A stretch of DNA of 64,000 nt from Byssothecium circinans (lineage: Eukaryota; Ascomycota; Dothideomycetes; Pleosporales; Massarinaceae): assembly GCA_010015675.1 (NCBI GenBank), contig ML977029.1, positions 246,218 through 310,217 of the forward strand, read 5' to 3'. The notes below the pieces were generated by a model, which was not told where the DNA came from, ran no database searches, and worked only from the letters and a program-made list of their open reading frames with translations. This document shows, one piece after another, positions 33,827-42,467 of the stretch. Position 1 is the stretch's first letter. Each line of letters begins with the position of its first letter. The position numbers and the translations under genes were made by a program.

Positions 33827-36586
33827 CTAATCATAAAGATCCATATGAGCCTCATCATCTTCCAGCTCAGCTACAGCATCAGACTCATCATACATCTCCG
33901 AATCCTCCTCACTGTCTGTATGATTCGGCAGAACTTGAATATGACCTTCGTCCAGCACCACCCTCGCCGTCTCCCCATCCTTAATACTACCCCGCAGGAT
34001 CATAACCGCCATGCGGTTCAACACTTCCTTCTCGATCAACCTCGCAAGCGGCCTAGCACCGTATGCGGGCGAGTACCCAGCGGAGCCGAGGTAGTCGCGG
34101 ACTTCGTTGGTCATCTCGATGCGCACATTGCGACCGTTGGAATGGAGTCGTTTTTGGATTTCTATCATGCGCACGTCGACGATCTTGCGGATCTCGCGCT
34201 TGGTGAGACGGTTGAAGATGACGACCGAGGAGATGCGGTTGAGGAATTCGGGGAGGAAGTAGTTGCGTAGAGCGCCCATGACCATTTCGCGTGTCGCGGG
34301 GTCGATTTTGCCGTCGGCGGAGTTGGGGCGGGAAAGGTATTCGGCGCCTAGGTTGGACGTCATGACCACGATGCAGTTCTTTGCGTCTACGATTCTGCCT
34401 TGGCCGTCGGTGATGCGGCCGTCATCCATGAGCTGGAGGAGGACGGTGAGGACCTCCTTGGCGGCCTTCTCTACCTCGTCGAAGAGGAGGATGGAGAAGG
34501 GACGGCGGCGGAGAGCCTCGGTGAGTTGGCCTCCAGCGTCGTGTCCGACATAGCCGGGTGGTGCTCCGATCATCCTGCTGAGAGAGTGACGCTCTTGGTA
34601 TTCGGACATGTCGAAGCGGATCATTGCCTTGGGGTCGTCGAATAGGAACTCGGCTAGAGCCTTGGTGAGCAGCGTCTTACCGGTACCTGAGGGGCCGCAG
34701 AAGAGGAAGCTCGGAGGCTGGTTTGGATTGGAGAGACCGGAGCGCTGAAGTCGGATAGCGTTGGATACAGCGCCGACGGCTTCCTTCTGCCCAACAACAA
34801 TATGTCCTAGATGTCGCTCCATCTGCAGAAGTTTGTCCTTCTCCGTCGTCTTGAGGCGCGTTACGGGGATGCCAGTCCACCGAGCAACGATCTCGTTGAT
34901 TTGGTCTGGGCCAACAGAGTCGCTCTGAAGTGCCTCGCCCCCACCGGCTTGATGTGCCCACATCTCATTGTCGGCACGCTTCTTCTCTTGTTCAAGCTCG
35001 GTGATGCGCTGCTTGAGATCCGGAATAGCGTAGTAGGTCAGATCTGAAGCGGTTTGGAGGTCGCGAATACGCTCGGCTTCAGCAAGCTTGGTGTTGAGAG
35101 TTTCGAGCTTGATCTTCGCTTCCTGGATCTCCTTGCTTCGTCCCTTTTCGCGCTCGTACATTTCTCGTAGTGGAGCGAGCTCTTCTTGGATGTTGGCGGC
35201 TTCTGCCCTGGCCTCTTTGAGACGCTGCTGTGAAGCCTCGTCCTTTTCGCGGTCTAGAGCGTGGATTTCGATTTCGAGCTGGCGAAGGCGGCGTTCCATG
35301 TTGTCGAGAGCTTCTGGTTGTGATTCCCGCGTAACACGGACAGCTGCGGCAGCCTCATCGATGAGGTCGACTGCCGAGTCGGGAAGACGACGCTGCGTGA
35401 GGTAGCGAGCAGCGAGTGTAGCTGCAGACACAATGGCACCGTCCATGATGGTGACACCGTGATGTGTCTCGTAGCGCTCCTTCAGTCCACGCAGAATGGA
35501 GATGGTCTCGGGGATCGATGGCTCCTTGACCAGCACCTGCTGGAAACGTCGCTCGAAGGCCTGGTCCTTCTCGATGTACTTCCTGTATTCGCCGAGAGTA
35601 GTCGCGCCGATGCAGTGAAGTTGTCCGCGGGCAAGCATGGGCTTTAGAAGATTGGCAGCGTCCATGCCGCCCTCTCCGGAAGAACCAGCTCCCATGAGCA
35701 GATGGATCTCGTCCACGAACAATACTATCATCTCCCTGGACTCTTCAATCTCCTTCAGAACACCCTTCATGCGCTCCTCAAACTCTCCTCGGTATTTGCT
35801 GCCAGCGACCAAAGAACCCACGTCGAGCGAGAGCAGCTTGCAGGCTGCGAGTGTAGTCGGGACATCGGCGTCGACTATGCGGCGTGCAAGACCTTCGACG
35901 ACGGTGGTCTTGCCGACACCGGGCTCGCCGATGAGGACGGGGTTGTTCTTGGTTCGCCGTGACAGGATGCGGATGACTCGTCGAATCTCCTCCTCACGAC
36001 CAATGACTGGGTCGATCTTGCCTTCCCTAGCCATGGCTGTCATATCGATGGTGAACTTCTTGAGGTTCTCATTCTCCTCCTCTGCATCTGCCGTCTTCGA
36101 ATCGACCCGCTTCGTGCCGCGAATGGCCTGGACAGCCTGGTCGATTTGCTTCGAGTTCGGTATGTTGGACTCGGCTAGCATGCGCTGGACGGTGGAGTCC
36201 TGGCACACGCATTGGATAAGGTGCTCTACGGCGATGAAGCTGTCCTTTTGTGTTTTCGCAAGGTCTTCTGCCGAGCGCAGGACCTTGGCCATCTGTGGGG
36301 AGGGCGAGGTGCGTTCGGGCGGCGGGTCTTGACTCGGTAGTCGGACGAGGGCCTTCTTCAGCGCGCGCTCGAAGGCTTGGGCGTCGCCATTGGCGCGGTC
36401 GACGACCTGGCGGAAGAGCGGCTCCGGCGGGCGATCGACTTTGTTGGTCTCGTCGGGCGGCGGGCTGAAGAGGGAGACGGCGAGATGTACGGGCGAGAGT
36501 TGCGAGTGCCCGTAGTCTTTGGCAAGGTCAAAGCTGTCAGCGAGAGCCTTGGCTGCCCTGTCGGTATATGCGTCGAAAGAAGTCAT
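33827..36586 (-). CDS. HSP104: Hsp104/ClpB protein disaggregase
   Basis: A single exon encodes 919 residues, the expected length. It is an AAA+ hexamer that threads aggregated proteins with Hsp70 help. The N-domain starts MTSFDAYTDRAAKALADS with two Clp repeats. AAA1 has Walker A GEPGVGKT near residue 218 and Walker B VLFVDEIH. A coiled-coil middle domain spans about 405-530. AAA2 has GPSGTGKT near 628 and LLFDEVEKA. The C-terminus is acidic (DDEAHMDLYD), as in eukaryotic Hsp104. Both arginine-finger neighbourhoods are present (AFERRFQQV, LPEFLNRI). The upstream region has heat-shock elements and a TATA box. It is intronless, common for strongly heat-induced genes. Confidence 0.97.
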   Translation of the reverse strand: MTSFDAYTDRAAKALADSFDLAKDYGHSQLSPVHLAVSLFSPPPDETNKVDRPPEPLFRQVVDRANGDAQAFERALKKALVRLPSQDPPPERTSPSPQMAKVLRSAEDLAKTQKDSFIAVEHLIQCVCQDSTVQRMLAESNIPNSKQIDQAVQAIRGTKRVDSKTADAEEENENLKKFTIDMTAMAREGKIDPVIGREEEIRRVIRILSRRTKNNPVLIGEPGVGKTTVVEGLARRIVDADVPTTLAACKLLSLDVGSLVAGSKYRGEFEERMKGVLKEIEESREMIVLFVDEIHLLMGAGSSGEGGMDAANLLKPMLARGQLHCIGATTLGEYRKYIEKDQAFERRFQQVLVKEPSIPETISILRGLKERYETHHGVTIMDGAIVSAATLAARYLTQRRLPDSAVDLIDEAAAAVRVTRESQPEALDNMERRLRQLEIEIHALDREKDEASQQRLKEARAEAANIQEELAPLREMYEREKGRSKEIQEAKIKLETLNTKLAEAERIRDLQTASDLTYYAIPDLKQRITELEQEKKRADNEMWAHQAGGGEALQSDSVGPDQINEIVARWTGIPVTRLKTTEKDKLLQMERHLGHIVVGQKEAVGAVSNAIRLQRSGLSNPNQPPSFLFCGPSGTGKTLLTKALAEFLFDDPKAMIRFDMSEYQERHSLSRMIGAPPGYVGHDAGGQLTEALRRRPFSILLFDEVEKAAKEVLTVLLQLMDDGRITDGQGRIVDAKNCIVVMTSNLGAEYLSRPNSADGKIDPATREMVMGALRNYFLPEFLNRISSVVIFNRLTKREIRKIVDVRMIEIQKRLHSNGRNVRIEMTNEVRDYLGSAGYSPAYGARPLARLIEKEVLNRMAVMILRGSIKDGETARVVLDEGHIQVLPNHTDSEEDSEMYDESDAVAELEDDEAHMDLYD

Positions 36587-36732
36587 TTCGCGATCGGGGT
36601 ATCAGAAAGGAAGTGCAGTGACTCGAGAATAAGAGTGTGCAGAAACAACCTGGCGGTTGAGTGAATGTATCGAAGATTAAACTGTTGTTGATGTTACGCT
36701 GAGGAGGAGAAGTAAAGGTGGTGGCACACTTG

Positions 36733-36852
36733 AGAATTTATATACTCGAGCCCTGCCAACGCAGAAATCTCTTGAAGCAACCAGTTGTATCGCGAGATTT
36801 CGCGAGGAGTCAGGTTGTGTCGTGTTGCTCATAGAAGCTTCTCGGGACTTCG
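36733..36852 (-). promoter_or_regulatory. HSP104 promoter: TATA box and heat-shock elements
   Basis: Reading towards HSP104, TATATAAATTC lies at 36744-36734, about 150 bp before the ATG at 36586. An HSE made of alternating 5-bp units (AGAAG, CTTCT, CGGGA, CTTCG at 36833-36852) has three perfect units out of four. A looser gapped one (AGAAA at 36763-36767 and TGAAG at 36773-36777) lies between it and the TATA. This is the arrangement bound by Hsf1. Function is inferred from the motif. Confidence 0.6.
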
Positions 36853-37817
36853 CTGGTCAATCCTACGTCACTCCCCGCACTAGTCCAAAAGAAGTAACGT
36901 CCCGTCGAAGATCACCCCACTGCTCCTTCAAAGTTCAATAGCTGCATGGTTTTTTGGTGATGTTCGCCCTGATATATTTTCAATACATCATCTTGACTCT
37001 GCATCGTCCGATTGAGCATCCGTGGATCTTCTTGGGTGAAGCATCTCGAAGTCGATGGCCGCGGAGGAAGTAAAATTGAAGGTCTTGTAGATCGAGAGGC
37101 TGAATCCCACAGCGACTTTGCATATCGCAAAGTGCCTTGTTGTGGAAATAAAGCTTCAAATGCCTAAATACTCTAGACTTTCGCAAATCCTCGGTAGTAG
37201 ACTGTGACAGTCCTCGCTTTAAGTCTACAGGTGTCGTGGATTGATTAACCTCCCAACGTTGAACGTCCATCCGCAGGCAATCACGTGCTAATCATATTGA
37301 GGGCAACCAAAGCGCTATTCCATCGCAGCACCTAAAACTGTCCTTGGAAGTATCACGAATCCAATGGCAGACTCCTTTGAGTCGTTCTTGTAGCGTTTCA
37401 GCGATTTGCCAGTGCAGACACATTGTGTCCGTTTCTCTGCGCTCCTGGCCGTCGCGATTTTGAAGGAGCTGAATCTTACCATCAGACTCTCAATATTATA
37501 TTTCGAATGTAAAATTTCAGATATTCAAGTCTCCGTATATGGATGTTGCCACGTCCCATATAGTCGTGCGTGAGTATCAAGTGTCTCATGAGATCCTGTG
37601 AATGGTGGTACTGTACGACGGAACTGTTCCTCGGATCAGCTCCCTGTCTTATCTTTCTCGGCCAATCCACTCAATAGCCGCCCACACTGCTCCAAAATGC
37701 CCCGCTCTTGTACCAGCAGCGTTTCTCAGCGCTTCTGCTGCAAACTTACATGTTAGTACATATATGTAAAAATTTAGGAAAGTCCCAATAATCAACAAAT
37801 CAGACTTGGTCAAGCAA
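36853..37817. other. intergenic, AT-richer, upstream of tRNA-Thr
   Basis: This stretch is AT-richer than its neighbours. Reverse-strand frames at 36980-37270 and 37482-37670 are open but match nothing that I recognise and lack convincing starts. They could be remnants of a lost gene. Confidence 0.5.
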
Positions 37818-37959
37818 GCCAGCTTGGCGCAGTGGTAACGCGTTGCACTTGTATTCTCATACATAACATGCAAAGATCACGTAAGCATCTTCTTGTTCGA
37901 TTCCTAGAAGAACCCTTGACCTAATAAGTATTACAGTGGTTCAATTCCAGTAGTTGGCA
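37818..37959 (+). tRNA. tRNA-Thr(UGU) with an anticodon-loop intron and a GT-AG insert in the T-stem
   Basis: Acceptor stem 37818-37824 (GCCAGCT) pairs fully with 37952-37958 (AGTTGGC, one G-U), and the discriminator is A. The D-arm follows with box A TGGCGCAGTGG (37825-37835). The anticodon stem TTGCA/TGCAA is perfect. The loop reads CUUGUA then A once a 14-nt canonical intron (TTCTCATACATAAC) is removed, giving anticodon UGU. After AGATC the T-stem is split: AC at 37879-37880, a 56-nt insert (37881-37936), then TGG TTCAATT CCAGT. Removing the insert, which starts GTAAGC, carries CCTAAT and ends TTACAG, gives ACTGG/CCAGT, a perfect 5-bp stem, and a 72-nt mature tRNA. Box B GGTTCAATTCC (37938-37948) is intact. 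The gene may be functional, or a pseudogene if the insert is not removed. Confidence 0.85.
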
Positions 37960-37993
37960 TCAAAACTACACAACTCCACTCTGATAACACTTC

Positions 37994-38001
37994 TTTTTTT
38001 T
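37994..38001 (+). terminator. Pol III T-run terminator of tRNA-Thr
   Basis: Eight T residues on the + strand lie 35 bp after the tRNA 3' end, with a second T7 near 38010. This is enough to stop RNA polymerase III, though somewhat further away than usual. Confidence 0.55.
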
Positions 38002-38322
38002 GGCCCCCCCTTTTTTTGGGAGCCTTGGACTTTGGCTGTTTAAAGCTGTGCTTGTGGGCACGATCAAGATTACCAATTTCAGTTGTAAAAAGGGAGCTTC
38101 GCAGAAGATCCGATTGGTTTACCAGCTCCTTTCCATAATATATGCACATAGTCTTCAACTATGTCCGCGTAACAGGCTGCTCCAAACATCAACTGTTGGT
38201 CGACATCAATATTGAGAATAACGGTGCTCAACTCATCTTCCCCTGAGCCCTCTGTACATTCCCAGAGCGAAAGCGAACGTCAGGGTTGTGATTCAAGCGC
38301 ACTGATGAGTGAATGCTATGAC

Positions 38323-38450
38323 TGGAGTCATATATCCAGCAAAATTTACTGTTAGAGTAGTGAGTTAAGGGTGCCGATGAGTGAGGACTCACATATGACT
38401 CCAAAGCCCGTCGACTATCCTATGTATTGAGTCACGCTGCCATATAAAAG
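38323..38450 (+). promoter_or_regulatory. promoter of the 38561 gene: AP-1/CPC-1-like sites and TATA box
   Basis: TGGAGTCATAT (38323-38333) and ATATGACTCCA (38393-38403) form an exact 11-bp inverted repeat with TGACTC cores. ATGAGTGAGG lies at 38377-38386. A perfect TGAGTCA at 38428-38434 stands 8 bp before TATAAAAG (38443-38450), which is 118 bp before the ATG. TGA(C/G)TCA is the site of fungal bZIP factors of the Gcn4/CPC-1/AP-1 class. The same set of elements recurs in front of the small gene starting at 40192. Confidence 0.6.
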
Positions 38451-38560
38451 GCGCAGTCTTTCGCACCCACTGCCTTCTTCGACTTTACACCATCTCCGCG
38501 AAAGCTCAGTTTCCCACAAAAAGCTCCACCCTCTTTACTACCAACAAATCTCAACGAAAT

Positions 38561-39031
38561 ATGGCTGATACTACACCTGCGGCTGACGCGACAACTGCAT
38601 CTCAAACGACACCTACGCCGCAGACTGCCACCGATCCAGCTCGACAGATTGTCAAAATCACGGTGCTCCAGAACCATGACGAGATAGAAGTCTTCCCAAA
38701 CGACATAGGAACCGCCGAACGTCGTGTCCAGGATGTCCTTGTTGAAGAATTTCCGATAGGAAACTGGTGCAGGTGTCTCCGACGAACCGGTCGTGCTTGT
38801 ACGACAGGGACACATTGGATGAGATATAAAAGTGATGAGCCGCTCGCTCTCTCCGATGGGTACGAATATATAAGGATTGAAAATGACACCAACTTCCAGA
38901 ATATGTTCAAATACCTATACCCGGAGGAACGTGGGATTGGAGGTGCGGGTGTAAAAGGAGAAGATGCTGGTTCAAAGGCAGACAAGGGAAAGAAGAGAGA
39001 AAATGACGATGTTACCGGGACTGGCGGTTAG
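38561..39031 (+). CDS. small orphan protein, 156 residues
   Basis: I do not recognise this protein. It starts MADTTPAADATT, then a Thr/Ala/Pro-rich stretch (residues 1-28). A compact middle follows (VKITVLQNHDEIEVFPNDIG ... CRCLRRTGRACTTGTHW ... NFQNMFKYLYPEE, about 30-125) with four cysteines. It ends in a charged tail (KADKGKKRENDD). There is no signal peptide or TM segment. The ATG sits 118 bp after a good TATAAAAG, and the stop precedes ordinary non-coding sequence, so the gene model is believable without homology. It faces the small gene at 39875-40192, which has the same promoter layout. Confidence 0.65.
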   Translation: MADTTPAADATTASQTTPTPQTATDPARQIVKITVLQNHDEIEVFPNDIGTAERRVQDVLVEEFPIGNWCRCLRRTGRACTTGTHWMRYKSDEPLALSDGYEYIRIENDTNFQNMFKYLYPEERGIGGAGVKGEDAGSKADKGKKRENDDVTGTGG

Positions 39032-39874
39032 GGAAACAGCGGAAGTTGGTGGAGGGAAGCTCGGCGGAGTAAGACCGAGACTGTAGCACTGAACTTGGAT
39101 TTCTTGGGCCTCGTGAATTAGGCCTCGTGGTGGACTGGGGAGAGAAGCTATGGGTAAACACATATTCATTTGGCGATTATTTTTGTATCTGCTTTTATTG
39201 TTGCGGTCCATTATTAGGTGGTTGTTTTGATAGTGTATATGTATCCAGCGTATTATCATCCACTCAGCTCGCCATTCTGAAATTCTTGAGAAACTTAACT
39301 TTCGGCGATTCAATAATAAGTGATGCCGAGGTTCAGATTGTCTGGAGTCTCACTGAGCTCGTATCTAGACTCGCGGGAAGATATTCCAAGACAATCACGA
39401 GACTGCAAAGGCTGACCTTTTGGGCAAGATATTAGGTACTGAACTTAGCTTGGATGAGTTTTACAACGTACTTTATTATGCCCATCCTCCTGGATTTTGC
39501 TACCGTGAGAGCTTGAATTATCCGACGCCTTTTCTTCCAACCCTTTACCCACAATCACTGACAGTATAGGGCATAACATATTCGCTTTACGTGTTTTGGC
39601 TGCGCAGAGCGTAAATCCTGCTCATTTTGTAAGTTTATCCCTTCTATATTATTATTACTTCACTCTACGCGAATCTAGACTTAAGATGGCAGAAATACCG
39701 ATAAAACAGGCATTTATGCATTTAATCTACCAAATCCAATCCCCATCTCAGCAAGTCCCGTTCCAGGCATTTAAGGTTCCCACTTCTATGCCGAGGCCCC
39801 GACATGTTTAATTTTTATTTTTATACCCTTCTCTTCCACCACGTCCCCAAAAACATGATACACTAGTAAATCAC
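39032..39874. other. intergenic between two convergent small orphan genes
   Basis: This is AT-rich. Forward frames at 39127-39435 and 39596-39811 show no conserved features and have no promoter-like lead. I see nothing else. Confidence 0.5.
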
Positions 39875-40192
39875 TTAGTACAGCTCGTAAAAAAACCTCA
39901 GGAACGACTTACAACCATCAGTAGTAAACCTGTCCTTTACCCAGTCCCCATCATCTACCATGAAAAAATCCAAAAACTCCGACTCGGTTTTTGCTTGGAA
40001 GTAGGATCATTTCAAGCCCTTCTCGTCATAGAAGATGGATTTATTTTCATCGAGAGTATTCCCCACATCTTTATTTGTAGTATGTCCTCGACAAGTTGCA
40101 CCGAGTTTGTCTTTGTAGTAGACTTTCCAGAAATCCGTGAAGTCTATTCCGTTAACCTCAGTTCTGGGAGGCTTTGCGTTGGATCCGGCCAT
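39875..40192 (-). pseudogene. small orphan gene with one internal TGA
   Basis: From the ATG at 40192 (MAGSNAKPPRTEVNG) the frame reads 61 codons to a TGA at 40009-40007. It then continues in the same frame for 43 more codons, ending FLRFFYELY and a TAA at 39877-39875. The part after the TGA looks coding (DFFMVDDGDWVKDRF). CGA-to-TGA would explain the break. Alternatively the real protein ends after 61 residues, or the TGA is read through. TATAAAAG lies 115 bp upstream. I recognise no family. The composition (many D, K, F, Y) resembles a small cytosolic protein. Confidence 0.5.
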
Positions 40193-41302
40193 GTTGGGAG
40201 GAAGGTTTGAACGTAAAAATTGAAGTGAACTGTTTGCAGTATATTGTGGAAGAAGTGTAGAGTAGGAGGAGGAGAAGTTTGCGGGGAGGAATACGTTGGC
40301 TTTTATACCTTCTCGTGGTGACTCGATCGCTGGTGTGACACTTCTTTCCATCGCAGTCATCCAAAGCAGCCCTCACTCATACACGAAAGACTCACACGTT
40401 TCCACAACCCTCAATCTAAATAGTCAAACGCGCGAAGGAACGCATCTACACTTAAGAACATCGACAGCATGAATCCCTCAAGCACCACCCATCGTGAGCA
40501 TCACACTTCCAAGTTTCAAGGTTCCCGTCCAATCCCCCTCTAGCCCAAACTCTACTTCACCACCTTCTTCCGCACACCTTCAAATCCCAGCCCTCAACTG
40601 CATCCAACCCATTCAAGAGGTCCATATCATCATTCCTCAACAATCGTCGAGCTCATATTGTCAAGCCGAGGTTGGAGACAGAAGCGCACGCCATCCGCGC
40701 CTACGTAACACCCAGCTGCCCGTGCCGACTCACCACCTCCATCCAACTCATCATGAAAGTATCATCGAACAGGATAACAAAGGACGTAGAGGCAACTCTA
40801 CCTCCCTCATACAACGTTTACCATCGTCCTCCAACAATCGTCATGTCTATATCGTCATGTTAGAAACAAAAAGCGTACGCGCACGCGTATCCCTCCCCGT
40901 CGCCGCGCGTCTGACTCAACCTGGTGTTAGCTCAACCTGGTGTCAAATCAACCACCTTTTTCACGATCTCGTGGAACAGCATCATTGAATGTGGCGCAAA
41001 AGGAGGTAAAGACACCAAACGAGACTCGGACTCATGGCGCTGTGCCAGAAATCCGCCATCCCCACGCAATACCATGGTACCTACTTAACCGTTAACGAAA
41101 ACTGCATCCAACCCATCCAAAACGCCCCCAACATGTTTCCCCCACAACCGCCGAGTCCAAATCGCTGAGTCAGGGCTGCAGCTACGCCGCTTCACAGCCT
41201 TACCATGGTACGTACACCTACCCCGCCTCCCCTTTCCCCGACATACGCACTGCTCCACCACACCACCCTCCCGTTCACTAAAAGCCATATCCACTTAAGA
41301 AA
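40193..41302. other. intergenic, promoter side of two divergent genes
   Basis: A 164-codon forward frame (40494-40988) is Ser/Pro/His-rich with repetitive CA and CCTC composition, and I do not accept it as a gene. ACCATGGTAC occurs twice, near 41071 and 41202. Confidence 0.5.
40300..40380 (-). promoter_or_regulatory. promoter of the 40192 gene, same layout as the 38561 promoter
   Basis: On the reverse strand, TATAAAAG (40307-40300) is preceded by a TGACTC/GAGTCA core (40319-40324) 11 bp away and by ATGAGTGAGG (40380-40371). The 38561 gene has the same octamer, a TGAGTCA 8 bp away and the same decamer at nearly the same distances. Common regulation is inferred. Confidence 0.55.
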
Positions 41303-42078
41303 ATGGAGCAAACGAAAATGGAGCAAACAACCAGCACCCCCGTCTCACCCAAAATATCCCCCGACGAAGACACCCACGCCGTCGTAAAGAAAGAGATAGA
41401 AGCCCTGCACCGCAACGGATGGGCACGCGGCACCACCACCATAACCGACACCATGGACGGGGAGGACGACGGAGAAAAAATAGTCAAAGAGAAATTGGAG
41501 AAGACGTATCATCTCAAAACGTATACTAAAGTCCTCGTAAGCAGATAACCATATCCCCCACCCAGCTACCTGCCTACCTAATCCCTACCCACCTTCGGAT
41601 CAACGATTTTTTCCCCATAATGAGTGTGGTCTGACATGGTGAATGTGAATGTCAAGGACCTCCACACAATCATAGGCATAGCGAGTAAATCGAAAAACCA
41701 CCATGCGAAAATCATCACCGTAACTCTCCCCTCCTTTCCCCGATCCCTCTCTCCTTCCCCACTCCCTCTCTCCTTCCCCACTCCCTCTCTCCTTCCCCAC
41801 TCCCTCACTTCTCACCCCTCCCAGCCCCTCCCACTCCCTCCCACTCCCTCCCCTCCTTTCCTCCCTCCCCCCTCCCCCCTTCGTCACCCCCAAGTTTCTA
41901 AAACACCACCCAGGACATCTCCTCCCTAACCGTAATCTGGACAACCCACCACCCGCGCGGCATCTCCCTAAAAGACACCGCTATGGCGCGCTACTGCGAC
42001 GAACAAGCCGCGCTGATCGGGACTGTGGAGAAGGGCGAGGGGAAGAAGTGCGGGCCTTCGCCTTCGGATGGGAAGTAG
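41303..42078 (+). CDS. pterin-4a-carbinolamine dehydratase-like protein
   Basis: Three exons (41303-41536, 41657-41719, 41914-42078), all phase 0, give 153 residues. The layout follows the PCD/DCoH fold: IEALHRNGWA at the first helix, KLEKTYHLKTYTKV then the helix DLHTIIGIASKSKNHHAK, then LTVIWTTHHPRGISLKDTAM, matching the family's ...HHPxW... and ...TTHDxxGLTxxD... blocks. PCD enzymes dehydrate 4a-hydroxytetrahydrobiopterin. Here the second block reads NHHAK instead of HHPEW, so activity is uncertain. Intron 2 (194 nt) carries a 19-nt tandem repeat. Only the spliced product aligns to the family, which supports the introns. Confidence 0.72.
41743..41806. repeat. 19-nt tandem repeat, about 3.3 copies
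   Basis: The unit CCCTCTCTCCTTCCCCACT repeats head to tail inside intron 2 of the pterin dehydratase-like gene. More C/T-rich degenerate repeats continue to about 41880. The repeat enlarges an otherwise short intron and is likely length-variable between strains. Confidence 0.8.
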
Positions 42079-42467
42079 GGTAGGTCGGTTGGGGGAGGTG
42101 GATAGAAGGGAGATGGAGGGGGAAGGGAGAGGAGGGGCTGACTGACTGACTGCGCTGATTGGAGATGGGAAGAATTTGATGTGGAGGGAATTTTCCATGT
42201 TGGTTTCGTGGTATTTACTTACTACCTACCCACCTACCTAGTACCTAGCTCATAAAACTCCTTTGAAAGATGCTTGCTCCCACAAAGCACGTGTTTGCGC
42301 GCTTGTTCGCTTGCTAGCTTGATATACACTCTCGCCTCCCTCTCCCTCTCCGTCTCATCCACCCGATCCAAACTCCCCTCCCCTCATCACCTCTCCAACC
42401 TTTCCCTCCTCTCTCTCACCACCCCCGATCACACACCCCACACCCCACCACACCCCTCCATCGCCAT
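42079..42467. other. intergenic between convergent genes
   Basis: This 389-bp stretch is C/T-rich on the right (CTCCC runs) with CTACC/ACCTAG words near 42220-42245. No gene is seen. Confidence 0.6.

Larger units (their letters stand above)
37960..38560. other. intergenic between tRNA-Thr and the first small orphan gene
   Basis: This holds the Pol III terminator at its left end and the promoter of the 38561 gene at its right end. No further gene is seen. Confidence 0.55.

Noticed and set aside
37849..37870. Reading the tRNA as tRNA-Met from CTCATAC in the loop region
   Set aside because: CAT lies inside the 14-nt intron. With it as anticodon the TTGCA/TGCAA stem would not close on a 7-base loop. 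UGU does.
37888..37911. A second, complete tRNA using the T-arm-like loop in the insert
   Set aside because: The flanking bases cannot form a 5-bp T-stem or pair with the GCCAGCT acceptor. Only the downstream T-arm and AGTTGGC do.
40494..40988. 164-codon forward frame, Ser/Pro/His-rich
   Set aside because: Its composition follows CA/CCTC repeats, and the frame shows no folded-domain character. It may be leader sequence.
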